From the NCBI RefSeq assembly GCF_900230185.1, contig NZ_OCSR01000001.1, positions 1,302,001-1,366,000 of the forward strand: DNA of 64,000 bases, in the 5' to 3' direction. Below the pieces are notes generated by a model. It was given only the letters and a program-made list of their open reading frames with translations. It was not told the origin of the DNA and ran no database searches. Positions 38,285 to 47,190 of the stretch are shown in pieces. Source of the DNA: Burkholderia sp. OK233 (GTDB taxonomy: Bacteria; Pseudomonadota; Gammaproteobacteria; Burkholderiales; Burkholderiaceae). Every line of letters starts with the position of its first letter. The stretch's first letter is position 1. Position numbers and translations under genes: made by a program.

Positions 38285-38977
38285 ATGAACCTGAGAACCC
38301 TCTTTTTATTGCTGTCTATCGCAGTGTTGGCCGGATGCGCGACGACGCCGCCCATGTCGGTAACGAAGCAGGAGCAGCATGAACTTGGGCCGGTAGCCGG
38401 TGCGCTGTTCATTCCCCAGAATAGCTTGTTGGTGACAGTAACGCCGACCAACGCTGGCGGCGCGGGCCTACTCGGCGCTCTGCTTGTAGCGGGCATCGAT
38501 GCGGCCCGCCGATCTTCGGCGGAAAGCGCCGCCGCTCCAATGTTTGAGCAACTGCACGATTATGACTTCCGCGCCGTCATGAAGCAGGCGTCCAACGACG
38601 CAGTCGGCTCGCTTGAGACCATCAAGTTTACAGCGCCACTCAATGTCGAGACTGTCAACTCGAGCACGCAGAAAAGAATCGTCTTTGACAATGCTTCAGC
38701 AAGCGCAGTCATGTTCGTCGATGTCGGCTACCAGTTGCAGTCTGGAAACCTTTATGTGGCCGCTAATGTCGTGATGTATCCGAAGTCCGACAACTTGCGG
38801 CAATTCAGGAAGAAACCGAACGATTCCGACCCGCTCGATTCCGGCAATGCCATATACCGGAAAACGTTCAACTACGCGAAGTTGAATGTGGTAGCTACCG
38901 ACATCAAGCAGGATTTGACGGAAGGGGCGAACAACATCGCGTCCCAGCTCTCGGCCGATCTGAATCATCCCATTTGA
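38285..38977 (+). CDS. Lipoprotein of unknown function
   Basis: 230 residues. The N-terminus is a clear lipoprotein signal with lipobox LAGC near residue 18. A Gly/Ala-rich hydrophobic stretch (NAGGAGLLGALLVAGIDAARR) sits near residues 57-77. The rest is soluble with alternating beta-type sequence (RIVFDNASASAVMFVDVGYQLQ; YVAANVVMYP). No family was recognised. It is the only credible gene between the intact and broken tRNA-Cys copies, so it may be cargo of a former island. Confidence 0.6.
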   Translation: MNLRTLFLLLSIAVLAGCATTPPMSVTKQEQHELGPVAGALFIPQNSLLVTVTPTNAGGAGLLGALLVAGIDAARRSSAESAAAPMFEQLHDYDFRAVMKQASNDAVGSLETIKFTAPLNVETVNSSTQKRIVFDNASASAVMFVDVGYQLQSGNLYVAANVVMYPKSDNLRQFRKKPNDSDPLDSGNAIYRKTFNYAKLNVVATDIKQDLTEGANNIASQLSADLNHPI

Positions 38978-39074
38978 TTTGAAGTAGCGGTTGTCCGGCT
39001 GCGTGGCGTAACACAGTAAGCGCTGATGCCGGACACTGAAGCGCCCCGAGTTGATATCAACGACAATGCCGCCG

Positions 39075-39111
39075 AAAAAAGAAAAGCCCCGACAAGTCGG
39101 GGCTTTTCTTT
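39075..39111 (-). terminator. Terminator of the tRNA-Gly/Gly/Cys operon
   Basis: A 16-bp stem AAAGAAAAGCCCCGAC / GTCGGGGCTTTTCTTT with a 2-base apex, followed on the minus strand by further T's. It lies 12 bases beyond the tRNA-Cys CCA. Confidence 0.9.
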
Positions 39112-39122
39112 ACATCAACTAC

Positions 39123-39196
39123 TGGAGGCGCGAGCCGGAGTCGAACCGGCCTAAACGGCTTTGCAGGCCGCTGCATAACCGCTTTGCTATCGCGCC
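39123..39196 (-). tRNA. tRNA-Cys (anticodon GCA)
   Basis: Acceptor GGCGCGA pairs with TCGCGCC, the discriminator is U as expected for Cys, and the CCA is encoded. The anticodon loop CTGCAAA gives GCA, and the T-loop is TTCGACT. It is last in a three-tRNA transcript. Its 3' end and terminator are duplicated 1.3 kb away. Confidence 0.96.
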
Positions 39197-39300
39197 GCAA
39201 GCGGACTGGAACCTAGCTGCAGATTCTCAGATTTGTCTGGTGGGCAACCGTAAGGACCGGCCCACCAAACAAAAAGGGAAGCGTTGCTTCCCCTTATGTA

Positions 39301-39376
39301 TGGAGCGGGAGACGAGGCTCGAACTCGCGACCTCAACCTTGGCAAGGTTGCGCTCTACCAACTGAGCTACTCCCGC
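39301..39376 (-). tRNA. tRNA-Gly (anticodon GCC), copy 2
   Basis: Acceptor GCGGGAG pairs with CTCCCGC, the D-arm is AGCTCAGTTGGTAGAGC, the anticodon arm AACCT-TGCCAAG-GTT gives GCC, and the T-loop is TTCGAGC. CCA is encoded. The gene sequence is identical to the copy at 39439-39514. Confidence 0.96.
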
Positions 39377-39438
39377 ATTGCCCTACTTCACAACGCCTTG
39401 CACTTTTAATTCGCCAAACAACGCGTTGCTTCTAAATT

Positions 39439-39514
39439 TGGAGCGGGAGACGAGGCTCGAACTCGCGACCTCAACCTTGGCAAGGTTGCGCTCTACCAAC
39501 TGAGCTACTCCCGC
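39439..39514 (-). tRNA. tRNA-Gly (anticodon GCC), copy 1
   Basis: Same 76-base sequence as the downstream copy, separated from it by 62 bases. It is the first tRNA of the operon, about 95 bases downstream of the -10 element. Confidence 0.96.
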
Positions 39515-39609
39515 ATCGTGCTGCTTTTGCCCTACTAACTTCTGCCTTGTTACTGCAACTACTCTCTTACTGCTACCGCGCTTCAAACTGCGTGCATCGG
39601 AGAAACGAG

Positions 39610-39638
39610 ATTATGGAGAATCGACTGAAACGTGTCAA
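39610..39638 (-). promoter_or_regulatory. Strong sigma-70 promoter of the tRNA operon
   Basis: On the minus strand: perfect TTGACA (39633-39638), a 17-base spacer, and CATAAT (39610-39615). It points toward the tRNA-Gly/Gly/Cys genes from just after pgsA. Confidence 0.85.
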
Positions 39639-39740
39639 CCCCTTTTGCGAATGTCTTTAACTGAAAAGATTTCACTCACGCTTGCCCGACGTTCGGACAC
39701 GCTTCAGCCGCGCGGGCGTCGCGCGCCGAACGTTTTCCAA

Positions 39741-40334
39741 TCAGGCGACGCCACCCCGCTCGCGGATCTGCGGCCACGCGAGTTTCATGTAATAGAGCAT
39801 CGACCAGATCGTCAGGAACGCGGCCAGATAGATCAGCCACAGGCCCCACACGCGCGTATCGACAGACACCCCGCCACCGAACGGCAACGGCCCGTAGAAC
39901 AGCAGCATCGGAATCGCGACCATCTGGCACACGGTCTTGAACTTCCCGAGCGAATTCACCGCGACACTCTTCGATGCGCCGATCTGCGCCATCCACTCAC
40001 GCAGCGCCGAGATGGCGATCTCGCGTCCGACGATCACCAGCGCGATCGCCGAATCGATCCGCGCCAATTGCACGAGTACCAGCAACGCAGCCGTCACCAT
40101 CAGCTTGTCGGCGACCGGATCGAGAAACGCGCCGAACGCCGAGGTCTGATTCCATTTGCGGGCCAGAAAGCCGTCGAACCAGTCGGTGAGCGCCGCCAGA
40201 ATGAAAATCGTCGCGGCGGCCAGATTGCGGTGTGCCGGGCTCATCATCATGTCGGGCAAATAGAACACGCCGACGACGAGCGGAATCAGGACGATCCGCA
40301 GCCAAGTCAGGAAAATCGGGAAATTAAACGGCAT
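39741..40334 (-). CDS. pgsA: CDP-diacylglycerol-glycerol-3-phosphate 3-phosphatidyltransferase PgsA
   Basis: Makes phosphatidylglycerol-phosphate in the inner membrane. The 197-residue protein starts MPFNFPIFLTWLRI. It has four to six helices and the CDP-alcohol phosphotransferase motif DxxDGxxARx7-8GxxxDxxxD, seen as DWFDGFLARKWNQTSAFGAFLDPVADK near residues 50-76. A long upstream open frame to 40763 is an artefact overlapping uvrC. It lies 199 bases after uvrC, a classic uvrC-pgsA-tRNA arrangement. Confidence 0.96.
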   Translation of the reverse strand: MPFNFPIFLTWLRIVLIPLVVGVFYLPDMMMSPAHRNLAAATIFILAALTDWFDGFLARKWNQTSAFGAFLDPVADKLMVTAALLVLVQLARIDSAIALVIVGREIAISALREWMAQIGASKSVAVNSLGKFKTVCQMVAIPMLLFYGPLPFGGGVSVDTRVWGLWLIYLAAFLTIWSMLYYMKLAWPQIRERGGVA

Positions 40335-40533
40335 GGGCAGGCGCAGCGTCTGACAAGGGAGATGCAATTGTGCCGTGTCACAAGGCCTGCCACAAGCAAA
40401 GCGGCGCGCCGGACCCGGCAGGCGCAACGTCGGAGCACCGTTTGTCCGGCACTTATCAGCCGCCTGCTGAGCGCTTCTGCGCCCTCTATCGACCGCTCGT
40501 TGCCCCTCCTCGGGCAGCGTGGCGTACCGCCGA

Positions 40534-42744
40534 TCAGTGCAATTGCCGGTAGATCTGCTCGGCAAGCGCCTGCGAAATTCCTTCGACGCTCGCCAGATCC
40601 TCGACGCTGGCCGCGACCACCCCACGCAGCCCGCCGAAGCGCGCCAACAGCCGCTGACGCCGCTTCGCACCCACCCCTTCGAGTTCTTCGAGCCGCGAGG
40701 TCTGGCGAGTCTTGCCGCGCTTCGCACGCATGCCGGTAATCGCAAAGCGGTGCGCCTCGTCACGAATTTGCGCGACCAGCATCAGCGCCGCGCTTTCCTT
40801 GCCGAGTTCGAGCGCCGCGCGGCCGTCCGCGAAAATCAAGGTTTCGAGACCGACCTTGCGTCCCTCGCCCTTCGCGACGCCGACCAGCATGCCGGTATCG
40901 AGACCCAGTTCGGTGAACACCTGGCGCGCGATTTCGACCTGACCCTTGCCGCCGTCGATCAACACGATGGTCGGCAGGATGCCGCCGGCCGCAACCGGTT
41001 CCGCGGCATCCGGTGCGAGCGACGGGTCCGCGGCCGCGTCGCCTTGCAATTCGGCAGCTTCGTCCGCGGCGTTCGCAGCCGCCTGCGCGACCATCTTCTC
41101 GTAGCGGCGCGTAAGGACCTGGCGCATCGCCGCGTAGTCGTCGCCCGGCGTAATGCCGGTGATGTTGTAGCGCCGGTATTCGGACGACTGCATCTTGTGA
41201 TGGTGATACACCACGCACGACGCCTGCGTCGCTTCACCCATCGTGTGACTGATGTCGAAGCACTCGATACGCAGATGCGCGAGGTCGTCGCACTCCATGC
41301 CGAGCGTGTCGGTGAGCGCGCGCGTGCGGGCCTGCTGCGAGCCTTGTTCCGAAAGCAGGCGTGCAAGCGCGAGACGCGCGTTCTGCTCGGCCATTGCGAG
41401 CCATGCACGCCGTTGGCCTTGCGGCTGGCGCAGCACCGTTACCTTGTGACCGGCCTGCTCGATCAGCACATCGACCAGTTCGCGCGTGGCCGGCGCGTGG
41501 CTCACCACCAGCACCGGCGGGACGCGATTGCCGATGTAGTGCTGCGCGATGAACGCCTCCAGCACTTCAGATTCGATTCCGCCGACCGTTGCACGGCCTT
41601 TGCGTGGCGCCAATGGCTCGACTTCAGACTCGGACTCAACCGCATCATCCTCTTCATCTTCGGCCTCGACAGCAGCATCTGCCTCGTCATCGTCCTCTTC
41701 GGCCGGCATCTCCCCGGCGATTGCGAGCGCGTCAGCTGCATCGGACGATGCGTTCACGCTGTGTGCGGCTTCGTCAGACACCAAACCCGCACCGCTCGCG
41801 ACATCGACCAGCAGTTCATCGTCGCCGCCTTCTTCAAGCCCGCCCTCGCCGACCGTCAACGCGCTTTCCACGTGCGTCGGAAAATACGCCTTGTCGCCCA
41901 GATGCCGCCCGCCGCGCACCATCGCGAGATTCACGCACACGCGCCCGCCAAGCGCGACCACCGCGAGAATATCCACATCGCTATCGCCACCGACTTCGAT
42001 CGCCTGCTGATGCAGCACCGTCGACAGCGAGCTCATCTGATTGCGCACCGCCGCGGCCTGCTCGAATTTCAGCTCGCTCGCGAACGCGTGCATTTTCTGC
42101 TCGAGCTCCTTCATCACCTCGCCCTGCCGGCCGAGCAGAAAGCGCGACGCGTTGGCGACATCGCGCGCGTAATCTTCTTCGCTAATCGCCGCGACGCACG
42201 GCGCCGTGCAGCGGCCGATCTGATGCAGCAGACACGGCCGCGTACGGTTGTTGAACACGGAATCCTCGCACGTGCGCAACTGGAAGACGCGCTGCAGGAT
42301 CTGGATGCTTTCGCGCACCGCCCACGCGCTCGGGAACGGCCCGAAGTACTGGTTCTTGCGATCCACCGAGCCGCGGTAATACGCCATGCGCGGAAACTTG
42401 TGACCGGTCAGCTTGAGATAGGGATACGACTTGTCGTCGCGAAACAGGATGTTGTAACGCGGCGCCAGCGCCTTGATCAGGTTGTTTTCGAGCAGCAGCG
42501 CTTCGGCCTCGGAGCGCGTGACAGTCGTCTCGATGCGCGCAATGCGCGTCACCATCATCGCGATGCGCGGCGACAGTTGTGTCTTCGTGAAGTAGCTCGA
42601 GACGCGCTTCTTGAGATCGCGCGCCTTGCCCACGTAAAGCACCGTGCCCTGCGTATCGTAATAGCGATAGACGCCGGGCAGATGCGGCAATTGGGCGAGC
42701 ACTTTTTTCGGCTCGAAAACGTCGGTTGCTTCGGGTTCGGTCAT
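40534..42744 (-). CDS. uvrC: Excinuclease ABC subunit UvrC with extra acidic insertion
   Basis: Makes both incisions in nucleotide excision repair. In order: GIY-YIG nuclease (LPGVYRYY...VLYVGKA near 20-40), a Cys cluster ([14 protein letters not shown] near 170), the UVR motif ([16 protein letters not shown] near 222-237), the RNase H-like nuclease ([17 protein letters not shown]) and C-terminal helix-hairpin-helix pair. It has 736 residues versus about 610 in E. coli. The excess is a ~100-residue Asp/Glu/Ala-rich insert (nt 41578-41874) and a smaller Ala-rich insert (about 40990-41100) inside the nuclease domain. The ATG at 42744 (MTEPEATDV) is preferred to the frame start at 42927, which lies inside the intron. 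Confidence 0.95.
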   Translation of the reverse strand: MTEPEATDVFEPKKVLAQLPHLPGVYRYYDTQGTVLYVGKARDLKKRVSSYFTKTQLSPRIAMMVTRIARIETTVTRSEAEALLLENNLIKALAPRYNILFRDDKSYPYLKLTGHKFPRMAYYRGSVDRKNQYFGPFPSAWAVRESIQILQRVFQLRTCEDSVFNNRTRPCLLHQIGRCTAPCVAAISEEDYARDVANASRFLLGRQGEVMKELEQKMHAFASELKFEQAAAVRNQMSSLSTVLHQQAIEVGGDSDVDILAVVALGGRVCVNLAMVRGGRHLGDKAYFPTHVESALTVGEGGLEEGGDDELLVDVASGAGLVSDEAAHSVNASSDAADALAIAGEMPAEEDDDEADAAVEAEDEEDDAVESESEVEPLAPRKGRATVGGIESEVLEAFIAQHYIGNRVPPVLVVSHAPATRELVDVLIEQAGHKVTVLRQPQGQRRAWLAMAEQNARLALARLLSEQGSQQARTRALTDTLGMECDDLAHLRIECFDISHTMGEATQASCVVYHHHKMQSSEYRRYNITGITPGDDYAAMRQVLTRRYEKMVAQAAANAADEAAELQGDAAADPSLAPDAAEPVAAGGILPTIVLIDGGKGQVEIARQVFTELGLDTGMLVGVAKGEGRKVGLETLIFADGRAALELGKESAALMLVAQIRDEAHRFAITGMRAKRGKTRQTSRLEELEGVGAKRRQRLLARFGGLRGVVAASVEDLASVEGISQALAEQIYRQLH

Positions 42745-42879
42745 GCAGAATCGGTTAGCTGGGACAGTGTCGCGAAGCCTCTGCCCACGCGCTGCGCGCT
42801 GAGTGGTCACTGCGGCGCGGAACCGCGGGCGAGTGCTTGTCGGGTAGCCCGACTTTCTTGCGAAAGCCGGGCCCCCCGA

Positions 42880-42913
42880 GAACCGTACGTGCGAGTTTCC
42901 CCGCATACGGCTC
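42880..42913 (-). other. Group II intron domain V
   Basis: A 34-base catalytic hairpin beginning GAGCCGTATGCGG and ending CGTACGGTTC, with the AGC/CGT catalytic features and GAAA-type turn expected of bacterial group II introns. Domain VI follows (stem CCCGGCTTTC / GAAAGTCGGG with GCAA loop). Confidence 0.93.
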
Positions 42914-42935
42914 AAATCTACAAACAAAGTTCTGC

Positions 42936-44636
42936 CTACGACAGAACCGGCTTAGTTACAACCAGCTTACCAGCGTGCACTTGCTGATGGCAGTGCGGGT
43001 GGAGCAGCACCCGGTTGGATAAAGCGTCGGTACCGCCATGCATCCGATATTCCAGATGATGGTCGTGCCAGCCCGATTCGTCCGTTAATGCACAGCCACA
43101 ATGCGCGCATAGCCCGCCTTGTGACATATACAGCGTCGCCCACTGCTTTCGGTAGCGCATTTGTTCCCACATGCGCCCCTGCCGCAGGGTTTCGCCATAT
43201 TGCTCCCATGTCGGATCAAAAGGATTGAACTCGCCCTTGATCCTCGTGTGCCGTTTGATAGCCATACCACTAAGCTGGTATAGCTCATTCAGCCCCCAAC
43301 TGCCGTCTTCGCGTACCGTACGAACCGCAAACACCCAGTGCCGGGCACCGATAGAGTGAAAGTACTTCTGTTTCACCCACACAGCGCTCTTTTGCGGGTG
43401 CCTCCGCTTCGACCACCGCCAGAGCTTCCGAAAAATCAGATGCTCCATGCGGCTGTACGTCTGCTTGGCCGAGACCGGACGGTGGTACTGCGCCCATCCG
43501 CGCAACATCGGGTTCAGCAGTTGGATTAGATCCCCCTGTTTTACCGTTTTGTTGCCGCTGATCGTTTCCGCCACCTTGCGATAAAACGCTTGCGCGTTTT
43601 TCTTGCTTGGCTTGATGAGCAATTTTCCCGAGTACTTCCGGAAATTCCACCCAAGGAAATCGAAGCCTTCATCAATGTGGGTGATGCGCGTTTTCGCCTC
43701 AGACAGTTGCAGGCCCCGAACCGTAAGGAACGCTTCCACCCAAGGCCTGACCACGCTTTCCAGTATCTCTTTCGAGTCACCGGTAATCACGAAGTCATCC
43801 GCGTATCGCACCACATTGACCTTCAACTTCTTAGCTTTGACGATCCCGAATTTCGCACCGAGGTGCGCAATCAGTTCACGCTCCAGCCCGTTCAGCGTCA
43901 CATTTGCCAGCGTCGGGGAGATGATCCCTCCCTGCGGCGTACCGGCCTCAGTCGCCTGTAGCTGACCCTTGTAAATCAGGCCAGCCTTCAACCACTTCCG
44001 GAGAATTTCCCTGTCCATGGAGACATGGTTTTCCAGCCAGTCGTGGTTGATGTGGTCAAAGCAGCCTTTGATATCCGCTTCCAGTACCCATCGGGACGAA
44101 TCCTTCCGGGACGTGCAAGCACGTACCTGACCCATAGCATCAGCCGTCGAACGATTAATCCTGAACCCATAAGAGTTCGGGTCGCTCGTCGATTCCGACA
44201 CCGGTTCCAACGCCAGCAGATACAGGGCTTGCATCGCCCTGTCCCGCATGGTCGGGATGCCCAGAGGGCGTTCCTTCCCATTGGCCTTGGGAATAAAGAC
44301 TCTCCGTAATGGCAGAGGCCTATATCCGCGCCGCTTCAACCTGCCGATGGCTTCCCACCGGCGTTCAGGCGAATCCCACAGTTCGCGATCGACTCCAGCC
44401 GTTCGCGCACCCTGGTTCTGCGTAACACGTCGTACCGCATACAGCTTCGCGGACAACGTGCGAGTCAGCATCCGCTGCAGGGCTTTCACCCTGCGCCAGT
44501 CACTTTCCCGCGTCGCCTTCGCAATTCGAATCTGCATCCCTCTCACGTTCCGTTCAACCCGACGCCAATCTACGGCGTTCCAATTGTCCGGCGCGTGGGA
44601 AAGCGCAGACCCGGTCTTTCGACCAGATACTTTCAT
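42936..44636 (-). CDS. ltrA: Group II intron reverse transcriptase/maturase with HNH endonuclease
   Basis: A 566-residue intron-encoded protein that promotes splicing and target-primed reverse transcription. In order: RT-0/RT core from about residue 80 ([23 protein letters not shown] near 114-136; [14 protein letters not shown] near 232), the catalytic YADD intact at 278-281, the maturase X domain ([15 protein letters not shown]), and a C-terminal HNH nuclease near 510-555 (CAHCGC...[14 protein letters not shown]...LLHPHCH). No frameshift or stop interrupts it, so the element may still be mobile. CL-lineage membership is a guess from the N-terminal [13 protein letters not shown]. Confidence 0.95.
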   Translation of the reverse strand: MKVSGRKTGSALSHAPDNWNAVDWRRVERNVRGMQIRIAKATRESDWRRVKALQRMLTRTLSAKLYAVRRVTQNQGARTAGVDRELWDSPERRWEAIGRLKRRGYRPLPLRRVFIPKANGKERPLGIPTMRDRAMQALYLLALEPVSESTSDPNSYGFRINRSTADAMGQVRACTSRKDSSRWVLEADIKGCFDHINHDWLENHVSMDREILRKWLKAGLIYKGQLQATEAGTPQGGIISPTLANVTLNGLERELIAHLGAKFGIVKAKKLKVNVVRYADDFVITGDSKEILESVVRPWVEAFLTVRGLQLSEAKTRITHIDEGFDFLGWNFRKYSGKLLIKPSKKNAQAFYRKVAETISGNKTVKQGDLIQLLNPMLRGWAQYHRPVSAKQTYSRMEHLIFRKLWRWSKRRHPQKSAVWVKQKYFHSIGARHWVFAVRTVREDGSWGLNELYQLSGMAIKRHTRIKGEFNPFDPTWEQYGETLRQGRMWEQMRYRKQWATLYMSQGGLCAHCGCALTDESGWHDHHLEYRMHGGTDALSNRVLLHPHCHQQVHAGKLVVTKPVLS

Positions 44637-44682
44637 GCTGCTCTCCTACTTGGAAGAAGTCCCCAGGTAGAAGGCGCATCTC

Positions 44683-44789
44683 CCCCAGAGGGGCAGACAC
44701 ACCCCTCTGGGGAACAACAGACACCTCAATAGGAGCGCATGCGCCCCTATCTCGGACAAACACCTCAGTACGAGCGCATGCACTCGTAC
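44683..44789. repeat. Hairpin block with a 39-base tandem repeat before the intron RT gene
   Basis: Three inverted repeats lie in a row: CCCCAGAGGGG/CCCCTCTGGGG (44683-44712), the near-palindrome at 44729-44750, and the near-palindrome at 44768-44789. The last two share a direct repeat, ACACCTCARTASGAGCGCATGC, starting at 44721 and 44760. It sits 47 bases upstream of the RT ATG, presumably in domain IV. Confidence 0.8.
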
Positions 44790-45517
44790 CTAACCAAGTT
44801 ACAGAGGGTAGTCAGCCGCCTTGCGACGGTAGACCAGACGGAAGTCTGCCCGCTTTCGCGTGGGGTAATGTCTCAACCCCTATCCGGACCATTACAGCCC
44901 GACGTTCGCTTTTTCCGCCCTCCCATACCTGCACAATCAACAGCGTCCCTTACGGTTCGCCTGCCAGCCAAAAGACAGCTGGCAACCATACAGGCTTACC
45001 ACGTTCCCGGCATGTCACACGACTGACGTAGGTTCTGCCTATCCCCCGGTGGCTTAACAACGACGTAGCCCAAATTCTAAGTGGACTAACCAGCCACGTA
45101 CCTTTTGGTTAGAGCCCGGTGTTCAAGCAGCTTTGGCTCCTCACTGGTAACGAGGTTTATCAGCAGTTCACATACGTTAACCCTATCAGCCAGCCTAGCT
45201 CCTCGACCCCTTTGCTGCTAGGAGTGTCCAGACCAATCCCTCGCGGGAAGGGCCTGCCCGAAACATCCGGAGGCTACATTGTCAGAAGAGCTTCACACCC
45301 CACCGTTGCCAGTGACGCATGTCTTCTTAGGCTACTGCTGGTCGTACAGCAGGTTCACTATCCTCGCCGTACAGCTGACGAGGCCAAACAATGACACACC
45401 GAGCTTTCGCTCGTATCGGTTCGCGAATCCATTGCCGCTGACGGCGCAGGAATTACATACATCACTCCACCCTGTCGGCGGAGGTGAAGCCGCTGACGGG
45501 GCGAAACCTGACGGTAA

Positions 45518-45703
45518 TCAGGTCAATGCAATGCGAGCTCTCGGAGAATGTGCTCTACCGAGACTCGTATGAACGAGACCCGGCAAACCTCTACCGGCTC
45601 TCGCTTCGCTAAAAGAGATACCCCGCTTCTGAGCAGTTGCGTCGAGGGACTCACGCCCCTTCCCGATGCTCCACGTGATATCTTCGCGACCGGTTAGGCT
45701 CAT
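45518..45703 (-). CDS. Possible 61-residue ORF inside the group II intron 5' region
   Basis: Begins ATG at 45703 with AAAGGAGG seven bases upstream, the best ribosome-binding site in this part of the window, and encodes MSLTGREDITWSIGKG and 45 further residues rich in Arg, Gly, Ser and Ala. It starts about 75 bases inside the intron. No family is recognised. The sequence must also fold as ribozyme, so the frame could be accidental. The strong Shine-Dalgarno is the only positive evidence. Confidence 0.35.
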   Translation of the reverse strand: MSLTGREDITWSIGKGRESLDATAQKRGISFSEARAGRGLPGLVHTSLGRAHSPRARIALT

Positions 45704-45939
45704 ACAGACGCCTCCTTTGTCGCTAGTCGATGCCCCTTACGTTGGGGCTACCCGGACACGAGCGTGCGTGTCGCACTAGAATCGCCAGTTTAGAGCATTC
45801 CGCGTGCGTTCGAACCCTGCGGCATCGAATGGCGTGATGCACCGGTAGAAGCCGGCGGCCGAGGCCGATTGCGCCACCCGCCGGCAAGACCCTGCAGAAC
45901 CCGAGCGCGCCACCTGTTCCACTCTGCGACCACGCCACC

Positions 45940-47133
45940 ATGTCCTCCGTTACGCCCGTTCCCGAACAACCCACGGCCGCGCCCACAGGGATTGCCTGCG
46001 ACATCTTCTGCGCGGTGATCGACAATTTCGGCGACATCGGCGTGTGCTGGCGTCTCGCTCGCCAGTTGGCAAGCGAACACCGCTGGCAGGTGCGTGTGTT
46101 CGTCGACGATCTGCACGCGTTCCAGAAACTGTGTCCATCGCTGGCGCTGGATCGCGCGCGCCAGGCAGTCGGCGGCATCATCGTCGAGCACTGGCACGAG
46201 CCGGCCCACGCGGGCGATACGCTCGAAGTGGCTGACGTCGTGATCGAGGCATTCGCCTGCGAGTTGCCGCCGATCTACGTCGCCGCAATGGCGCGGCGCG
46301 AGCGCGCGCCGGTCTGGTTCAACCTCGAATATCTGAGCGCCGAAGACTGGGTCGCGGATTTCCATCTGCGGCCGTCGCCGCATCCGCGCTACCCGCTGAC
46401 CAAGACCTTCTTTTTCCCGGGACTCGGTCCCGGCACCGGCGGCGTACTGAAGGAACGGCCTCTTGACGCCGCCCGCGCGGCCTTCGAGGCCTCGCAACCG
46501 GCGCGCGCAGCCTGGTGGCTGAAGACCACCGGCTGTGCGCCGCCACCGGCCACGGCCACGGTCGTCTCGCTGTTCGCCTACGAAAACCCGGCCATCGACA
46601 GCCTGCTTGAACAATGGCGCGACGGCGTTGAACCGGTTGTACTGCTGGTACCGGAAGGCCGCATTTCGGGTGCGGTCGCGCGCTTTTTCGGGTTGCCGGC
46701 GTTCGCTGCCGGTTCGCACGCCGAACGCGGCAGCCTCAGCGTCCATGCGCTCGCTTTCACCGAGCAACCGGGTTACGACACGCTGCTGTGGGCCAGCGAC
46801 GTCAATTTCGTGCGCGGCGAAGATTCGTTTGTGCGTGCCCAATGGGCCGCCAAACCCTTTGTCTGGCACATCTACCCGCAAGCCGACGACGCCCATCTGC
46901 CGAAGCTCGATGCCGCGCTCGCCCACTACGCCCGCACCCTGCCCGCCGACGCGCGGGACGCCCTCGCGCGCTTCTGGCACGCATGGAACGGCGCGGGCCG
47001 GCCGGACTGGGTGGAATTCCAGAGCCAACGCGCGGCGCTGAAGCAGCGTGCGGCCGAATGGGCCGGTGAACTGGCCCAGGTGGGCGACCTCGCCGGAAAT
47101 CTGGCCTTGTTCGCAAAAACTCAGTTAAAATAA
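45940..47133 (+). CDS. earP: EF-P arginine rhamnosyltransferase EarP
   Basis: Transfers rhamnose from dTDP-rhamnose to Arg32 of EF-P, which lets EF-P relieve ribosome stalling at polyprolines. A 397-residue GT-B protein with the family N-terminus CDIFCAVIDNFGDIGVCWRLARQL (catalytic-site Asp residues), PVWFNLEYLSAEDW near 127, and the sugar-nucleotide segment NFVRGEDSFVRAQWAAKPFVWHIYPQ near 289-314. efp follows after 257 bases. The gene is divergent from uvrC. Its upstream region was interrupted by the group II intron, leaving only 163 bases before the intron edge. Confidence 0.94.
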   Translation: MSSVTPVPEQPTAAPTGIACDIFCAVIDNFGDIGVCWRLARQLASEHRWQVRVFVDDLHAFQKLCPSLALDRARQAVGGIIVEHWHEPAHAGDTLEVADVVIEAFACELPPIYVAAMARRERAPVWFNLEYLSAEDWVADFHLRPSPHPRYPLTKTFFFPGLGPGTGGVLKERPLDAARAAFEASQPARAAWWLKTTGCAPPPATATVVSLFAYENPAIDSLLEQWRDGVEPVVLLVPEGRISGAVARFFGLPAFAAGSHAERGSLSVHALAFTEQPGYDTLLWASDVNFVRGEDSFVRAQWAAKPFVWHIYPQADDAHLPKLDAALAHYARTLPADARDALARFWHAWNGAGRPDWVEFQSQRAALKQRAAEWAGELAQVGDLAGNLALFAKTQLK

Positions 47134-47190
47134 GCGGTTATCCAACGGCCGACGACGCCAGCGCGGCCCGATCGTGGCGAGTGGGTATGG

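Larger units (their letters stand above)
42839..45776 (-). mobile_element. Group II intron with intron-encoded protein, complete
   Basis: A 2,938-base self-splicing retroelement read on the minus strand. The 5' end is GTGCGAC at 45776. The 3' end is CTACCCGAC at 42839, with a candidate branch-point A seven bases from the end. A canonical 34-base domain V lies at 42880-42913. The splice-site fit is good: the last exon bases ATTCTA (45777-45782) pair perfectly with TAGAAT at 45074-45079 (EBS1). ACTGG (45785-45789) pairs with CCAGT at 45143-45147, displayed in a loop (EBS2). The RT gene sits in domain IV. The 1,140 bases before the RT start are longer than the usual ~600. It is inserted between divergent uvrC and earP. 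Confidence 0.92.

Noticed and set aside
45754..45782. earP promoter spanning the intron edge (TAGAAT as -10)
   Set aside because: TAGAAT is the complement of the intron-binding site IBS1, and the possible -35 inside the intron is poor. Coincidence is more likely.
45790..47028. 412-codon frame antisense to earP
   Set aside because: Arg/Gly-rich shadow of a confident earP gene.
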